Part shown: in pieces, positions 49,883 through 59,576 of the stretch
How positions within the stretch are numbered: the first letter of the stretch is position 1
Layout: every line of letters begins with the position of its first letter
Assembly (NCBI GenBank): GCA_009786535.1
Contig: WQRX01000014.1
Span: 1-64,000 of the forward strand
Direction: 5' to 3'
Length of the DNA stretch: 64,000 nt
DNA from: Defluviitaleaceae bacterium
Lineage (GTDB): Bacteria; Bacillota; Clostridia; Lachnospirales; WQUN01
Made by a program: the position numbers and the translations under genes
Notes under the pieces: generated by a model
Told to the model about the DNA's origin: nothing
Seen by the model: only the letters and a program-made list of their open reading frames with translations
The model's database searches: none

Positions 49883-51856
49883 ATGAATCGCATGAAGGAA
49901 CTCATCGCCCAATTACAGCAAGCATCCCGCGCGTATTACCACGAAAACCGCGAAACAATAAGTGACCGCGAATACGACGCGCTGTATGACGAGCTGGTGC
50001 AGTTGGAAAAGGAAAGCGGCATTACCATGGCGGGCAGTCCCACGCAAAAAGTAGGATTTGAATTAGTGAGCGCGCTGCAAAAAGTCCCCCATGCCGTGCC
50101 CATGCTTTCCTTGGACAAGACGAAATCGGCGGAGGCATTGGCATCCTTTTTGGGCGAACATACGGGCTTGCTTACGTGGAAGCTGGACGGCTTAGCCCTT
50201 TCCCTGCGGTACGAAAACGGTATGCTTGCGCAAGCCGTGACCCGCGGGAACGGCACCATCGGCGAGGACGTGACCCATAACGCACGGGTTTTTGCCAATA
50301 TTCCGTTACATGTTTCGCATAAACCGCCCTTCACCGTGCGGGGCGAAGCCGTTATTTCCTATGAAGATTTTGCCGCAATAAATGCTTCACTGCCCGCCGA
50401 GGAAGCTTATAAAAACCCGCGCAATTTGTGCAGCGGTACAGTGCGTCAATTAAACAGCGAAATTGTAGCGGCGCGGCGGGTACGCTTCTACGCCATATCT
50501 ATTTTGGGCGAAGGGCTGGATGCGGAGAAACGCGCCCAGCTAAATTGGCTGGCAAAAATGGGCTTCGAGATTGTTCCCCATACGTTGGTAACGGCACAAA
50601 CGGCTGCAGAAGCCGTGGAAAAATGCAAGACCGAAATTGCAAAAGCGCCTATTGCCACCGATGGACTGGTGCTTGCCTTTAACGACACGGTTTACGGCGC
50701 GTCCCGTGGGGTTACGTCCAAGTTCCCCCGCGACGCCATCGCCTTTAAATGGGCGGACGAAATGCAGGCAACCACCCTCTCACATATCGAGTGGAATACC
50801 TCGCGCACGGGACTGATTAACCCTGTGGCGGTTTTTGCCCCTGTGGAATTAGAGGGCACATCTGTAAGCCGCGCCAGTGTGCATAATGTGAGCATTCTGC
50901 GGGCGCTGCAACTGCACGCGGGGGATAAAATTTCGGTATACAAGGCGAATATGATTATCCCCCAAGTGGCAGAAAACCTTACGCGCGGGAGCGTTCCCGA
51001 AGACGAAAATACGATATCGACGGTAGAAATCCCCGCCCAATGCCCCGTATGCGGGAGCGCTACCGAGGTGGTGAGCGGTCCGTCGGGCGACGCGCTGTAC
51101 TGCATGGGTACGCAATGCGCCGCCCAGCGCCTGCGCGCCTTGTCTCATTTTGCAAGCCGTGATGCAATGAACATTGACGGGCTTTCCGAGCAAACCCTGG
51201 AAAAATTTATTTCCCTTGGCATTGTAGAAAACTTTCCCGATTTGTTTGCATTGGCACAGCACAAAAACACCATTATTAACCAAGAAGGCTTTGGGCAAAA
51301 ATCCTACGACAATCTCGTCGCCGCCATCGAAAACGCAAAAAACGCAGCCCCAGCCAATTTCATCTATGCGCTGGGCATTCGCCATGTGGGGCTTGCCAAC
51401 GCCAAGCTATTATGCGCCCATTTTTCCCACGATATTGAAAAAATCATCGCCACTTGCGCAGACGAAAATTTTATAGAGGTCTTGAACGAAATTAAAGGCT
51501 TTGGCGAAGCCATTGCACAATCATTACACACCTATTTTGCCAACGAGGAAAACCGTGCGCCCATACGGGAGGTGCTTCCCCTGCTGCGCTTGCAAATCCC
51601 CGCACAGACAGCAAACGCACAACCTTTAGCGGGACTGGTTTTTGTAATCACAGGCGATGTTACGCAATTTAAAAACCGCAAGGAGCTGCAAAACTTTATA
51701 GAAGCCAACGGCGGCAAAGTAACGGGCAGCGTCACAAGCAAGACGTCTTACCTTATTAATAACGACGCGACGTCGACTTCCGGAAAAAATAAAAAAGCCG
51801 TCGAGTTGGGCGTGCGGGTGATAACCGAGGCAACATTTAAGGAGCTGCTGTCATGA
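49883..51856 (+). CDS. ligA: NAD-dependent DNA ligase
   Basis: 657 residues, full length. Adenylation domain has the KLDG active-site motif (WKLDGLALSLRYENG) and EDVTHNARVFANIP, VRGEAVISYEDF; the OB fold follows (ISHIEWNTSRTGLINPVAVFAPVELEGT). Zinc finger CPVCGSATEV..ALYCMGTQC, HhH repeats and a C-terminal BRCT (FVITGDVTQFKNRKELQNFI). It seals nicks in replication and repair. GGGAG upstream of ATG. The next gene overlaps by four bases. Confidence 0.97.
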   Translation: MNRMKELIAQLQQASRAYYHENRETISDREYDALYDELVQLEKESGITMAGSPTQKVGFELVSALQKVPHAVPMLSLDKTKSAEALASFLGEHTGLLTWKLDGLALSLRYENGMLAQAVTRGNGTIGEDVTHNARVFANIPLHVSHKPPFTVRGEAVISYEDFAAINASLPAEEAYKNPRNLCSGTVRQLNSEIVAARRVRFYAISILGEGLDAEKRAQLNWLAKMGFEIVPHTLVTAQTAAEAVEKCKTEIAKAPIATDGLVLAFNDTVYGASRGVTSKFPRDAIAFKWADEMQATTLSHIEWNTSRTGLINPVAVFAPVELEGTSVSRASVHNVSILRALQLHAGDKISVYKANMIIPQVAENLTRGSVPEDENTISTVEIPAQCPVCGSATEVVSGPSGDALYCMGTQCAAQRLRALSHFASRDAMNIDGLSEQTLEKFISLGIVENFPDLFALAQHKNTIINQEGFGQKSYDNLVAAIENAKNAAPANFIYALGIRHVGLANAKLLCAHFSHDIEKIIATCADENFIEVLNEIKGFGEAIAQSLHTYFANEENRAPIREVLPLLRLQIPAQTANAQPLAGLVFVITGDVTQFKNRKELQNFIEANGGKVTGSVTSKTSYLINNDATSTSGKNKKAVELGVRVITEATFKELLS

Positions 51857-52419
51857 CCAAGACTCAAATCAGCGAAATGCTATACGCGTATATTGTATAT
51901 GGCACGCGGTTTTCAACACTGGCAAAGCAGTACCCCGAGGAAAACGCGGCATCGTTGAAAACGCTGGCAAAGCTGTCGGGCTTTAACCGCGCCGCGGGTA
52001 TATTTGCAAAAACCGACTGCGGAGCATACAAAAGGCTATGCCCGCCTAAATTTGCCCCCGAGGAAATTATTGAACACATCGCAGCCTACCTGGAAGAAGA
52101 CGAAACGCGCCCGGATATGGACTTCCGCCAATTTCTTATCTACCAAGGTATTAAGGCAGAAAACGGCACGCGAGATATCCCCAAGCCCATGCCCAAAAAG
52201 ATTTGGCATACATCTCAATCCACCGAAATCTTCCACGCCACCGAAAAGGCAAAAAAAGAACCGCTGGACAAAGCCACAGCGGTAGGGTTAGTAGTGCTGG
52301 TTACGCTCATTATTATTGGCGTTGGGTTGTTCCTGTTTTTGCGTACAAGCGATTTTAATCTTCCACATTCCTATGATACAACCCGCTTAAATACGCAAGA
52401 CGCAGAATATGTTCATTAG
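51853..52419 (+). CDS. Unknown protein with one membrane helix
   Basis: 188 residues, start overlapping the ligA stop (ATGA). Helical first 125 residues, then a membrane helix at ~145-167 (TAVGLVVLVTLIIIGVGLFLFL) and a short outside tail. No recognised family. It overlaps the converging malQ end by 65 bases. Coupling with ligA suggests expression together, but not a shared role. Confidence 0.6.
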   Translation: MTKTQISEMLYAYIVYGTRFSTLAKQYPEENAASLKTLAKLSGFNRAAGIFAKTDCGAYKRLCPPKFAPEEIIEHIAAYLEEDETRPDMDFRQFLIYQGIKAENGTRDIPKPMPKKIWHTSQSTEIFHATEKAKKEPLDKATAVGLVVLVTLIIIGVGLFLFLRTSDFNLPHSYDTTRLNTQDAEYVH

Positions 52420-53971
52420 TTAGCATATCCTGCGTGTAGCGGAAGCGCCACCAGCCCGTTGCCTGTCCGGGTTGGTTCATACGCGCGTTAGTACCCAGGT
52501 TTAGTATGTCTTGAATGGGCACGACGGCAAAAACGCCTACGGAAGCAAAGGCAAGACGTATCAAATCCCACGCAACATCATCGCCCGAAACATTTAGATA
52601 GCGACGCAGGTAGTCGCGCTCGACCTCGGTCGCGGTTTCGTACCAGCCGCGGGTGGTGTCGTTATCATGCGTGCCGGAATACACAACCGTTTGGTTGCTC
52701 GCGTAATTGTGGGGAATATATTCGCTTGCATCGCCGGGGTTGAATGCAAATTGCAATACCTTCATGCCGGGCAGGTTAAAGTCGGTGCGCAGTTTATCTA
52801 CTTTTTCGGTGATTATGCCTAAATCTTCCGCGATAATGGGCAGCACCTTCCCGCCGCCGATATGCTTTTTTAACGCATCAAAGAGCGGTTTGCCGGGGCC
52901 TTTTATCCACTTGCCTTTTATCGCCGTCTTTTCGCCGGAAGGCACCGCCCAGTAGGCTTCAAAGCCGCGGAAATGGTCGATGCGCACAATGTCAACCATG
53001 TTAAGCACGGCTTCGGTACGTTTGCACCACCATGCGTAATTTTCCTTTTTGTGGGTTGCCCAATCGTACAGCGGGTTGCCCCATAGTTGCCCCGTTTCGC
53101 TAAAATAATCGGGGGGAACGCCCGCAACGGCGGTGGGCCGACCGCGGTCGTCCAAGCAATACAAATGCGGCGCGCCCCACACATCGGCGGAATCCAGCGC
53201 TACAAATATAGGAATATCCCCAATAATGCGGATATTTTTTTTATTTGCGTAGGTTTTTAACGCGTCCCACTGCGTAAAAAATGCGAATTGCAAAAACTTG
53301 GCAAAGTCAATTTCTTCCGCAAGGGTTTTGCTTATTTCTTTTAGCGCACGGGGTTCGCGCGTTTTTATATCCTGCGGCCAGCTGCTCCACGCCGCGCCGT
53401 AATAATAATCCTTCACTTGGTCGGGCGAAAGGTATTTTTTCATTTCCTTTGCGTAGGCTTTTAAGCCCTCCGACTCCCACTCGTCGCGCCGTGCTTCAAT
53501 AAAATGGGTTTTAATTGCGGTGAATAGGGCGTAATCCTCCAACCAATCCTTATTTTTATTGCAAAAGCGCGTAAATTTGCTTTTTTGCGTTGCATCTGCG
53601 TCCTGCATAAAGCGCCAATATGCCTTACGGAAAATATGCATTTTACTGTTAATTACGGGACCGTAATCCACCGTGTGCGCATGGAAGGCAAGCACGTCTG
53701 TTCCTGTTAAATCGCCCTTGTTTAGCCAGCCTTCCTTTGCCAGCAAATCAGGGCTTACCAAATACGGGTTGCCCGCAAATGCTGAAAAGCTTTGATAAGG
53801 CGAATCGCCGAAGCCCGTTGGCCCAAGCGGAAGCACCTGCCACAATGTTTGCTTTGCTTCTACCAAAAAGTCCACAAAGGCGTATGCCCCCGCGCCTAAA
53901 TCGCCCATGCCATACGGGCTGGGAAACGACGTAGGGTGCGCAAGCACGCCGCTGGCTCTTTTGTTAAACAT
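52355..53971 (-). CDS. malQ: 4-alpha-glucanotransferase
   Basis: 538 residues. N-terminal RASGVLAHPTSFPSPYGMGDLG, QVLPLGPTGFGDSPYQSFSAFAGNPYL and catalytic residues in VDIVRIDHFRGFEAYW (Asp), IIAEDLG (Glu) and YSGTHDNDT (Asp). It transfers glucan segments between maltodextrins. Length is standard. Isolated on the minus strand, with no glycogen genes next to it. Confidence 0.95.
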   Translation of the reverse strand: MFNKRASGVLAHPTSFPSPYGMGDLGAGAYAFVDFLVEAKQTLWQVLPLGPTGFGDSPYQSFSAFAGNPYLVSPDLLAKEGWLNKGDLTGTDVLAFHAHTVDYGPVINSKMHIFRKAYWRFMQDADATQKSKFTRFCNKNKDWLEDYALFTAIKTHFIEARRDEWESEGLKAYAKEMKKYLSPDQVKDYYYGAAWSSWPQDIKTREPRALKEISKTLAEEIDFAKFLQFAFFTQWDALKTYANKKNIRIIGDIPIFVALDSADVWGAPHLYCLDDRGRPTAVAGVPPDYFSETGQLWGNPLYDWATHKKENYAWWCKRTEAVLNMVDIVRIDHFRGFEAYWAVPSGEKTAIKGKWIKGPGKPLFDALKKHIGGGKVLPIIAEDLGIITEKVDKLRTDFNLPGMKVLQFAFNPGDASEYIPHNYASNQTVVYSGTHDNDTTRGWYETATEVERDYLRRYLNVSGDDVAWDLIRLAFASVGVFAVVPIQDILNLGTNARMNQPGQATGWWRFRYTQDMLTNEHILRLAYLSGLYHRNVED

Positions 53972-54026
53972 GTTATTTCCCCCTCGGTATTTTCCATTTT
54001 ATGGGGAGTGTATCATTTAGGAGTGA

Positions 54027-54416
54027 TTAAAACAATACATCAGCGAAATTAAGCGTAAAAAATACAAATCCCAGTACGGTCAAGCCCGTGATAATCAGCA
54101 CAGAAATTTTTAGCTTGTCGGTCTTTCTTTTCATGCGCATAAGGTTAAAAACGAGTGCAGAAAAGCAGGCGGCAAGGGACAGCACAAGAATAATATATGT
54201 GATAAGTATAAGTCCGTCGTTCCAGCCTGTGTGTACATACCCGCCTAAGAGATGGTCGAGCATATTAATTTGCGGGGGGGCTGCCAAATCCAGCACCAGC
54301 AGCGCGGCGAAGGAAAGCATCCACGCAAGTACGTTAAGGACTGTCCCGCCCTGTACCATCCAATCCTTCTGTTTGCGGCGCTCGGGCTTCTTTAATTCGG
54401 TGTTGCGAATTGTCAT
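54027..54416 (-). CDS. Three-helix membrane protein, unknown
   Basis: 129 residues from ATG 54416 with GGAGGTACGCC. Hydrophobic helices at ~25-45, ~68-92 and ~103-122. The gene starts inside the end of comF (83-base overlap), so the two are probably translated together. No family recognised. Confidence 0.6.
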   Translation of the reverse strand: MTIRNTELKKPERRKQKDWMVQGGTVLNVLAWMLSFAALLVLDLAAPPQINMLDHLLGGYVHTGWNDGLILITYIILVLSLAACFSALVFNLMRMKRKTDKLKISVLIITGLTVLGFVFFTLNFADVLF

Positions 54417-55098
54417 GGCGTACCTCCTGCGATTTTTTAGGCGTATAAGCGAGGGTTAAGCATTCAACGGTCCGCGCGCCGTGCAGCTTTAAAATGCGCG
54501 CGCATTCATTTAGGCTTGCGCCTGTGGTGTAGATGTCGTCGATGATTATATACGTTTTCCCCGTTGCTGTATAACTTGGGGTTAGGGTAAAGGCATCTGT
54601 TACGTTTTCCGCGCGGCGGGCAGGGTGCAAGCCCGCTTGGGGCGGCGTGTCGATGATGCGCGCCAACGTGTACTCCATGGGGATTTTTAAGGCGGCGGAT
54701 AATTCCTTTGCCAGCAATTCCGCTTGGTTAAAACCGCGTTCACGTTTTTTTGCCGGGTGTAAGGGAAGCGGGACAAAAGTTGCTTCGCGGGATATTTTTA
54801 CACGGTTGCTTTGCAAATAATCCGCCCATAGACGCCCAAGCGCAGAGGCATAGTTTTTTTTATTGCGGAATTTTATATCGCGCATAATATCGCGCAGTAT
54901 GCCCTCGTAGTTAAATATAGCGCGGTTTTGGGTGAAGTGGAAGTCTTTTTTGGGGTAGCCTTCCTGCGCGGGGGTAAGCAGGGGTTCGCAGCTTTCGCAC
55001 AACCAAATTGCGCGGCGGCGCTTATCGTTAAGGGGAAGCAGCATACGGCACGCCATACACGCAGGGGGATATATCCAGTCAAGTACATGCGCTATCAC
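54334..55098 (-). CDS. comF: ComF-family phosphoribosyltransferase-like competence protein
   Basis: 254 residues. N-terminal zinc site PACMACRMLLPLNDKRR..LCESCEPL, conserved FVPLPLHPAKKRERGFNQAE and PRPP loop IIIDDIYTTGAS. ComF works in uptake of DNA in competence, interacting with primosome proteins. The C-terminus extends ~35 residues past the usual end into the next gene. Overlaps recD2 by 4 bases. A genuine com operon (comFA) is not present in the window. Confidence 0.9.
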   Translation of the reverse strand: MIAHVLDWIYPPACMACRMLLPLNDKRRRAIWLCESCEPLLTPAQEGYPKKDFHFTQNRAIFNYEGILRDIMRDIKFRNKKNYASALGRLWADYLQSNRVKISREATFVPLPLHPAKKRERGFNQAELLAKELSAALKIPMEYTLARIIDTPPQAGLHPARRAENVTDAFTLTPSYTATGKTYIIIDDIYTTGASLNECARILKLHGARTVECLTLAYTPKKSQEVRHDNSQHRIKEARAPQTEGLDGTGRDSP

Positions 55099-57404
55099 AG
55101 AATTTGCCCCATTTTGCGTATTTCGTCCATTTCCTGCAGGCGGCGGGCAAGGGAGGTATAGCGAAAAGCGACGCGGTTATTATCCACCATGCGGTGCATG
55201 GTTTCGGGCAAACCCACCAGCACCGCAAGGGATTTGGCACGTGTTACCGCCGTGTATAACAAATTACGCGAAAGCAGCATGGGCGGTCCGCTGTGTACGG
55301 GAATTACTACTACTTTATATTCACTGCCTTGGGATTTATGCACTGTTACCGCATAGGCAAGCTCTAAATCGTCCAGTTGGGAAAATTCATAATACACGCG
55401 GCGGTTATCGTCAAATAAAACCGTCATTGCGCCGCCGTCTGCGTCGATATCGGTGATAATGCCCATATCGCCGTTATAAATGCCCGTACCGCGGTCAATA
55501 ATTCGATTATTTTCAAGCTGTTCCCACGCTGTGTCGTAATTATTGCGGATTTGCATTACCTTATCGCCCTCGCGGAAAATGGTTGCCCCTAATTCGCGCT
55601 CGTTTTTGTTGGAAGCGGGCGGGTTAAGGCGCTCTTGCAATAGGGCGTTGAGCCGCGCGACACCCAGCGGGGTTTTACGCATGGGAGTAAGCACTTGAAT
55701 ATCGTGCTTGCTGTCCAGCGGCATAAAGGCGGGCAATCGGTTTACAACAAGGTCAACCAGTGTTTCTGCCACGTCCTCGGCACGGTTGCGCTTTACGAAA
55801 AAGAAGTCTTTTTCCTTCTGGTTGGTTTCGGGGTATTGTCCTTGGTTAATGCGGTGGGCGTTCATGATTATTGCACTTTCCCGCGCTTGGCGGAAAATTT
55901 CCGTTAACCGCACCACGGCAATGGCATTGCTTTGGATAATGTCCTTTAACACATTGCCCGCACCCACGCTGGGCAATTGGTCAACGTCCCCCACCAAAAT
56001 GAGCCGCGTACCCACCGCCACCGCCTTTAACAAGCTGTGCATAAGTAAGATGTCCATCATGGAAGCCTCGTCAACGATAAGCACATCACATTCCAGCGGG
56101 CTTTCCTCGTTGCGTTGGAAAACCATGCGCCGCGAATCGGGGGAAATAAAGCTCACCTCCAGCAAGCGGTGAATGGTCTTTGCCTCGCGTCCCGTTGCCT
56201 CGGTCATGCGCTTTGCCGCCCGTCCCGTAGGTGCTGCGAGAAAGACATTCTGCCCCTTGCGCTCCAGCAAGCCAATTAATGTATTAATGACTGTGGTTTT
56301 TCCCGTGCCCGGTCCCCCTGTGATAACAAGTACGCCTTCCACCATTACCTTTGCAATCGCCTCTGCCTGCCCTGTGGAAAGGGAAATACCGCCCGTTTCT
56401 TCAATGTCGCGCACCTCTATGCCGCCTGCCGTTTGCGCCGTATCCCCATGAGCGGACACCAGCGCAGAAAGCTGGCGCGCCACCCCACTTTCCGCATAAT
56501 ACAGCGCACTTACAAAAACCAGCGGTTCGGCTTCGCCCGCTGCCGTTTCGCGGATAATTAGGCGGTCGAGCTGCATTCGCACCAGCTCATTTTCCACCAG
56601 CCCCGCGTCAACGCCCAGCATGGCACGTGCCTGCCGCGATAATTCCCCCTGCGGCAGATACACATGCCCCTCGCCGGATGCTTCCCACAAAATAAAGCGC
56701 ACCCCTGCGGAAACGCGCTCGGGCGCGTTCACATCGCAGCCCATGCGCCGTGCAATTGCGTCCGCCGTTTTAAAGCCGATACCGTCGATATCGTCCGCAA
56801 GTTGGAAGGGATTTGCGCGTATCATTTCTACCGTTTCGTCCTTATACTTCTTATAAATGCGCATCGCCATGGAAGGCGAAATGCCGTATTCCTGTAAAAA
56901 TAACATTGCCGAGCGCTGCGCACTTTGCGCATGGAACGCCTCGGAAAACTTGTGCGCCATCTTAATCGAAATGCCGCGCAGCCCCGCAATGCGCTCAGGC
57001 TCATTTGCAAGCACGTCAAAGGTATCCGCGCCGAAGCGGGCGACAATTCTTTTTGCCGTGCGCTCGCCTATCCCCTTAATTACCCCGCTTGCCAAATACT
57101 TCTCAATCCCCGACAGCGAGCCGGGTCTTAGCCGCTGTGCCTGTGTAATTTGAATTTGCCAACCATAGCGCGGGTGGTTAATAAATCGCCCGCCAATATG
57201 TAAGCGCTCGCCTTCGTACAAGTCGGGGAGCGTACCCGTACAGGTGATGCAGCCCTCTTCCTCGCTCATGTATTGGGTAAGGGAAAGCTGCACCTCGTCC
57301 TCTTCCACACGCAAAACAAACACCGAGAAGCCGTTTTCCTCGCTGTGGTAGATTACGTTTTCGACTGTGCCTGTAAGCAAATGGACGTCGGCGGAAGTGG
57401 ACAT
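55095..57404 (-). CDS. recD2: ATP-dependent RecD2-like DNA helicase
   Basis: 769 residues. N-terminal OB/HhH part (GVIKGIGERTAKRIVARFGADTFDVLANEPERIA), helicase core with Walker A TGGPGTGKTTVI, DEAS box VLIVDEASMMD, motif III GDVDQLPSVGAGNVL, motif V/VI YAVTVHKSQGSEYKVVVIP and LYTAVTRAK. RecD2 unwinds 5'-3' in repair outside RecBCD. Full length for Firmicutes. Confidence 0.96.
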   Translation of the reverse strand: MSTSADVHLLTGTVENVIYHSEENGFSVFVLRVEEDEVQLSLTQYMSEEEGCITCTGTLPDLYEGERLHIGGRFINHPRYGWQIQITQAQRLRPGSLSGIEKYLASGVIKGIGERTAKRIVARFGADTFDVLANEPERIAGLRGISIKMAHKFSEAFHAQSAQRSAMLFLQEYGISPSMAMRIYKKYKDETVEMIRANPFQLADDIDGIGFKTADAIARRMGCDVNAPERVSAGVRFILWEASGEGHVYLPQGELSRQARAMLGVDAGLVENELVRMQLDRLIIRETAAGEAEPLVFVSALYYAESGVARQLSALVSAHGDTAQTAGGIEVRDIEETGGISLSTGQAEAIAKVMVEGVLVITGGPGTGKTTVINTLIGLLERKGQNVFLAAPTGRAAKRMTEATGREAKTIHRLLEVSFISPDSRRMVFQRNEESPLECDVLIVDEASMMDILLMHSLLKAVAVGTRLILVGDVDQLPSVGAGNVLKDIIQSNAIAVVRLTEIFRQARESAIIMNAHRINQGQYPETNQKEKDFFFVKRNRAEDVAETLVDLVVNRLPAFMPLDSKHDIQVLTPMRKTPLGVARLNALLQERLNPPASNKNERELGATIFREGDKVMQIRNNYDTAWEQLENNRIIDRGTGIYNGDMGIITDIDADGGAMTVLFDDNRRVYYEFSQLDDLELAYAVTVHKSQGSEYKVVVIPVHSGPPMLLSRNLLYTAVTRAKSLAVLVGLPETMHRMVDNNRVAFRYTSLARRLQEMDEIRKMGQIL

Positions 57405-57538
57405 GGTTTACCTCATAAAATTAGTTTTATGAGTGTACCATAATTTTATGTACTTCGTCTTACGGACGACGGGTGCGGGCAGTGTTTGCGTCTTAAAAAT
57501 CCATTTTGTGCCTTAACCATAAAACATAATGACAGCGA
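57405..57538. other. Gap upstream of recD2
   Basis: No gene. CATAAAATTAGTTTTATG (57415) is a short palindrome near the recD2 start and may be part of its promoter. Confidence 0.3.
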
Positions 57539-57588
57539 TGTCCATAACATACAGTGAAAGTTGTAACTTTCACTGTATGTTATGGACA
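57539..57588. repeat. Perfect inverted repeat with 24-bp arms and 2-base loop
   Basis: TGTCCATAACATACAGTGAA... (57539-57562) is followed by GT and its exact reverse complement (57565-57588), then TATGTTTTTTT. Such a long perfect palindrome can serve as a terminator in the plus direction, but arm length and match are far beyond usual ones. It may be a mobile-element end or a cruciform site. Confidence 0.8.
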
Positions 57589-57623
57589 TATGTTTTTTTC
57601 TGTGTAGAATAATCCACAAGAAG

Positions 57624-57664
57624 CCGCCAGCGCACCGCGGCTAAACGCATTCCCATTACTGCGC
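57624..57664. repeat. Flanking repeat of the AT-rich cassette, copy 1
   Basis: Shares GCGGCTAA..CATTCCCATT..(C)GCA and the preceding CCGC(C)AGCGC with 60231-60270. About three of four positions agree over 40 bases. It lies 37 bases before the secreted-protein gene. Confidence 0.5.
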
Positions 57665-57700
57665 AGGGTGAGGATGGAAAAATCTTAGGAGGTATTTGTT

Positions 57701-58177
57701 ATGATGAAAAAGAAATGTGGTTATTGGGCGGCGCTAGTAGCGCTTATAGTTTCAATAAGCGCTGTTCTCCCGCTAAACACAGTAGCATATGATATTAATG
57801 AATATGAGTGTTTTTACATTTCATATTCACAATATTTATTTGAAGTGAAATGTAAGCAACATCATTGTTGCATTAATTTGTATAATGAATTAGAGAATTT
57901 AAAAATGGAAGACCTAATTGAAGCTCAGCCTTATTCTTTATTTTGTCTTTTAGGTCCTTGTTTCCCACAAATAACTAACAGTACAACGCCAGTGACAGGC
58001 GGTCCGAATGCCACATTCTGCTCCTACCGCATACAAACGGTTACTCTTACGTGTCTTGCCTGTCAACGACCTATGGGACAACAAGAGCACAGAAGCTTCG
58101 AGGTTAGCCATACATGGGTGCCTTTGCCCAATGCGCCCGGTCATGCATTTTGCTCAAGATGTGGTTTTTCTGTATAA
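57701..58177 (+). CDS. Secreted cysteine-rich protein
   Basis: 158 residues, ATG with TTAGGAGG upstream. Signal peptide 1-30 (KKKCGYWAALVALIVSISAVLPLNTVAYD). The mature part has CKQHHCC, FCLLGPCFP, LTCLACQRPMG and the final CSRCG, which could be disulphide bonds or a zinc ribbon (CLAC with CSRC about 40 apart). It heads a cassette with an ABC transporter. Function unknown; a peptide or cell-wall factor is possible. Confidence 0.75.
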   Translation: MMKKKCGYWAALVALIVSISAVLPLNTVAYDINEYECFYISYSQYLFEVKCKQHHCCINLYNELENLKMEDLIEAQPYSLFCLLGPCFPQITNSTTPVTGGPNATFCSYRIQTVTLTCLACQRPMGQQEHRSFEVSHTWVPLPNAPGHAFCSRCGFSV

Positions 58178-58246
58178 TTTTTTAGTTGAGAATATGGCTT
58201 TCATTTATATATAATGAAAGCCATATTCTTTTTGGGGGATTTAGTT

Positions 58247-59563
58247 ATGTATATAATAAAAAATGCCTTTAAAAATATTGGCAGGTACAAACTTACTTAT
58301 TTTTTATTTAGTGGATTTTATTTAATTTTAATCAGTGCGTCTGTATTATTTATTAATATTCACATCTTTACACAAAACGCAATTCCTGAAATACAAAATT
58401 ATTTTAATAGCACGGTAATTGTTGAACAAGCAAATTTTCAAGCAACGTTAGATATTTTTTCTTATGACGATTTTATGTATATATTAAACACGCCTTACGT
58501 AAACGATATTCATTTTAATAGTTTTGCGTTTAGTCCGTCTACTTTATATATTGATAGAGAGGGAAATGCACAATGGTACAAACTATTTGATGAAACAGAA
58601 GTATTTTGGTTGTCATATAATGGAACGAAAAAGAATGGAGTTCAAAATCTCTTAAGACATTTAATTATTACGGGATTTAATGCTACGTTTCCGCAAGATT
58701 TTAGTATGGTTGAAGGTAGAATGTTTGAAAATGATAACGAGGCTGTTGTTTTTCGTAATACAAGAATAGCGTGTAATGATTTTATTTATATATTTAGTTT
58801 AGAAATTGGCGATACCCTTGTATTTAAATATGGTGATTTTTATAAAGAATATTATATCGTTGGATTGTTAGATGAAACAACAGGCGCGCCGTATGTCCCT
58901 ATCTTATTTACTACGTTTAATAGTGCAGAAATATTTAACGTATTTCCGCAGCATTTACAGGGGTCTGTTATAAATACAATAACAGGATTGCGCATTTTTA
59001 CTGGTTATGATGCGACAATTTTTTTACGGGCGGCAGATGATTTTTTAGCATTACATAATAAGGTGCAATGGCACTCAAATGGATTGTATCGCATAGCGAT
59101 GCGTTACCGTGATACACAAGGAAGCCAACTAAACATAACTATTTCGATAGCGCAAATAAGTTGGTTAGTAACACTGGTTGCAATATCATTTATTATTTCA
59201 TTAACGATTATCGCATCGATGATTATTATCAGTAACAGAAAATATGATATCGCTGTGTTACGTTCCATGGGGATGGGTAAGTTGCAATTAATAACAGGTC
59301 AAATAATTGAAAATCTCTTGTTTGTTTGGGGCATATTTATAATTTCATTTGCATTGAGTACTGTAGCATTTATTTTTATGCTATATCCTTGGTTATTGCA
59401 GCAGTACATTATTCCATTGGAAATTTCTATTTTAAGCTCCGCTTTGCCTAGTTTGTTTGTTAATTTTTTGCTGACATCGATTGTCGCGATTTTATCCATT
59501 GTTATTACATCTATTTTTATATTATCTGTTCAACCATTAAAATTATTATGCAACCGTGATTAA
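58247..59563 (+). CDS. FtsX-type ABC transporter permease
   Basis: 438 residues from ATG 58247 (an ATG at 58214 lies before the GGGGGA ribosome site). Layout is MacB/FtsX: one helix near the N-terminus, a ~270-residue outer domain, and three helices at the C-terminus (VTLVAISFIISLTIIASMI, LLFVWGIFIISFAL, SIVAILSIVITSIFIL). The ATPase gene follows after 14 bases. Strongly AT-rich compared with recD2. Confidence 0.85.
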   Translation: MYIIKNAFKNIGRYKLTYFLFSGFYLILISASVLFINIHIFTQNAIPEIQNYFNSTVIVEQANFQATLDIFSYDDFMYILNTPYVNDIHFNSFAFSPSTLYIDREGNAQWYKLFDETEVFWLSYNGTKKNGVQNLLRHLIITGFNATFPQDFSMVEGRMFENDNEAVVFRNTRIACNDFIYIFSLEIGDTLVFKYGDFYKEYYIVGLLDETTGAPYVPILFTTFNSAEIFNVFPQHLQGSVINTITGLRIFTGYDATIFLRAADDFLALHNKVQWHSNGLYRIAMRYRDTQGSQLNITISIAQISWLVTLVAISFIISLTIIASMIIISNRKYDIAVLRSMGMGKLQLITGQIIENLLFVWGIFIISFALSTVAFIFMLYPWLLQQYIIPLEISILSSALPSLFVNFLLTSIVAILSIVITSIFILSVQPLKLLCNRD

Positions 59564-59576
59564 TTAGGAGGATGGT

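Noticed and set aside
52004-52285. Alternative frame inside the gene after ligA
   Set aside because: Lys/Pro-rich shadow of the 188-residue gene; no start signal.
54928-57046. Several open frames opposite and alongside comF and recD2
   Set aside because: All lie fully inside well-recognised genes and lack ribosome sites.
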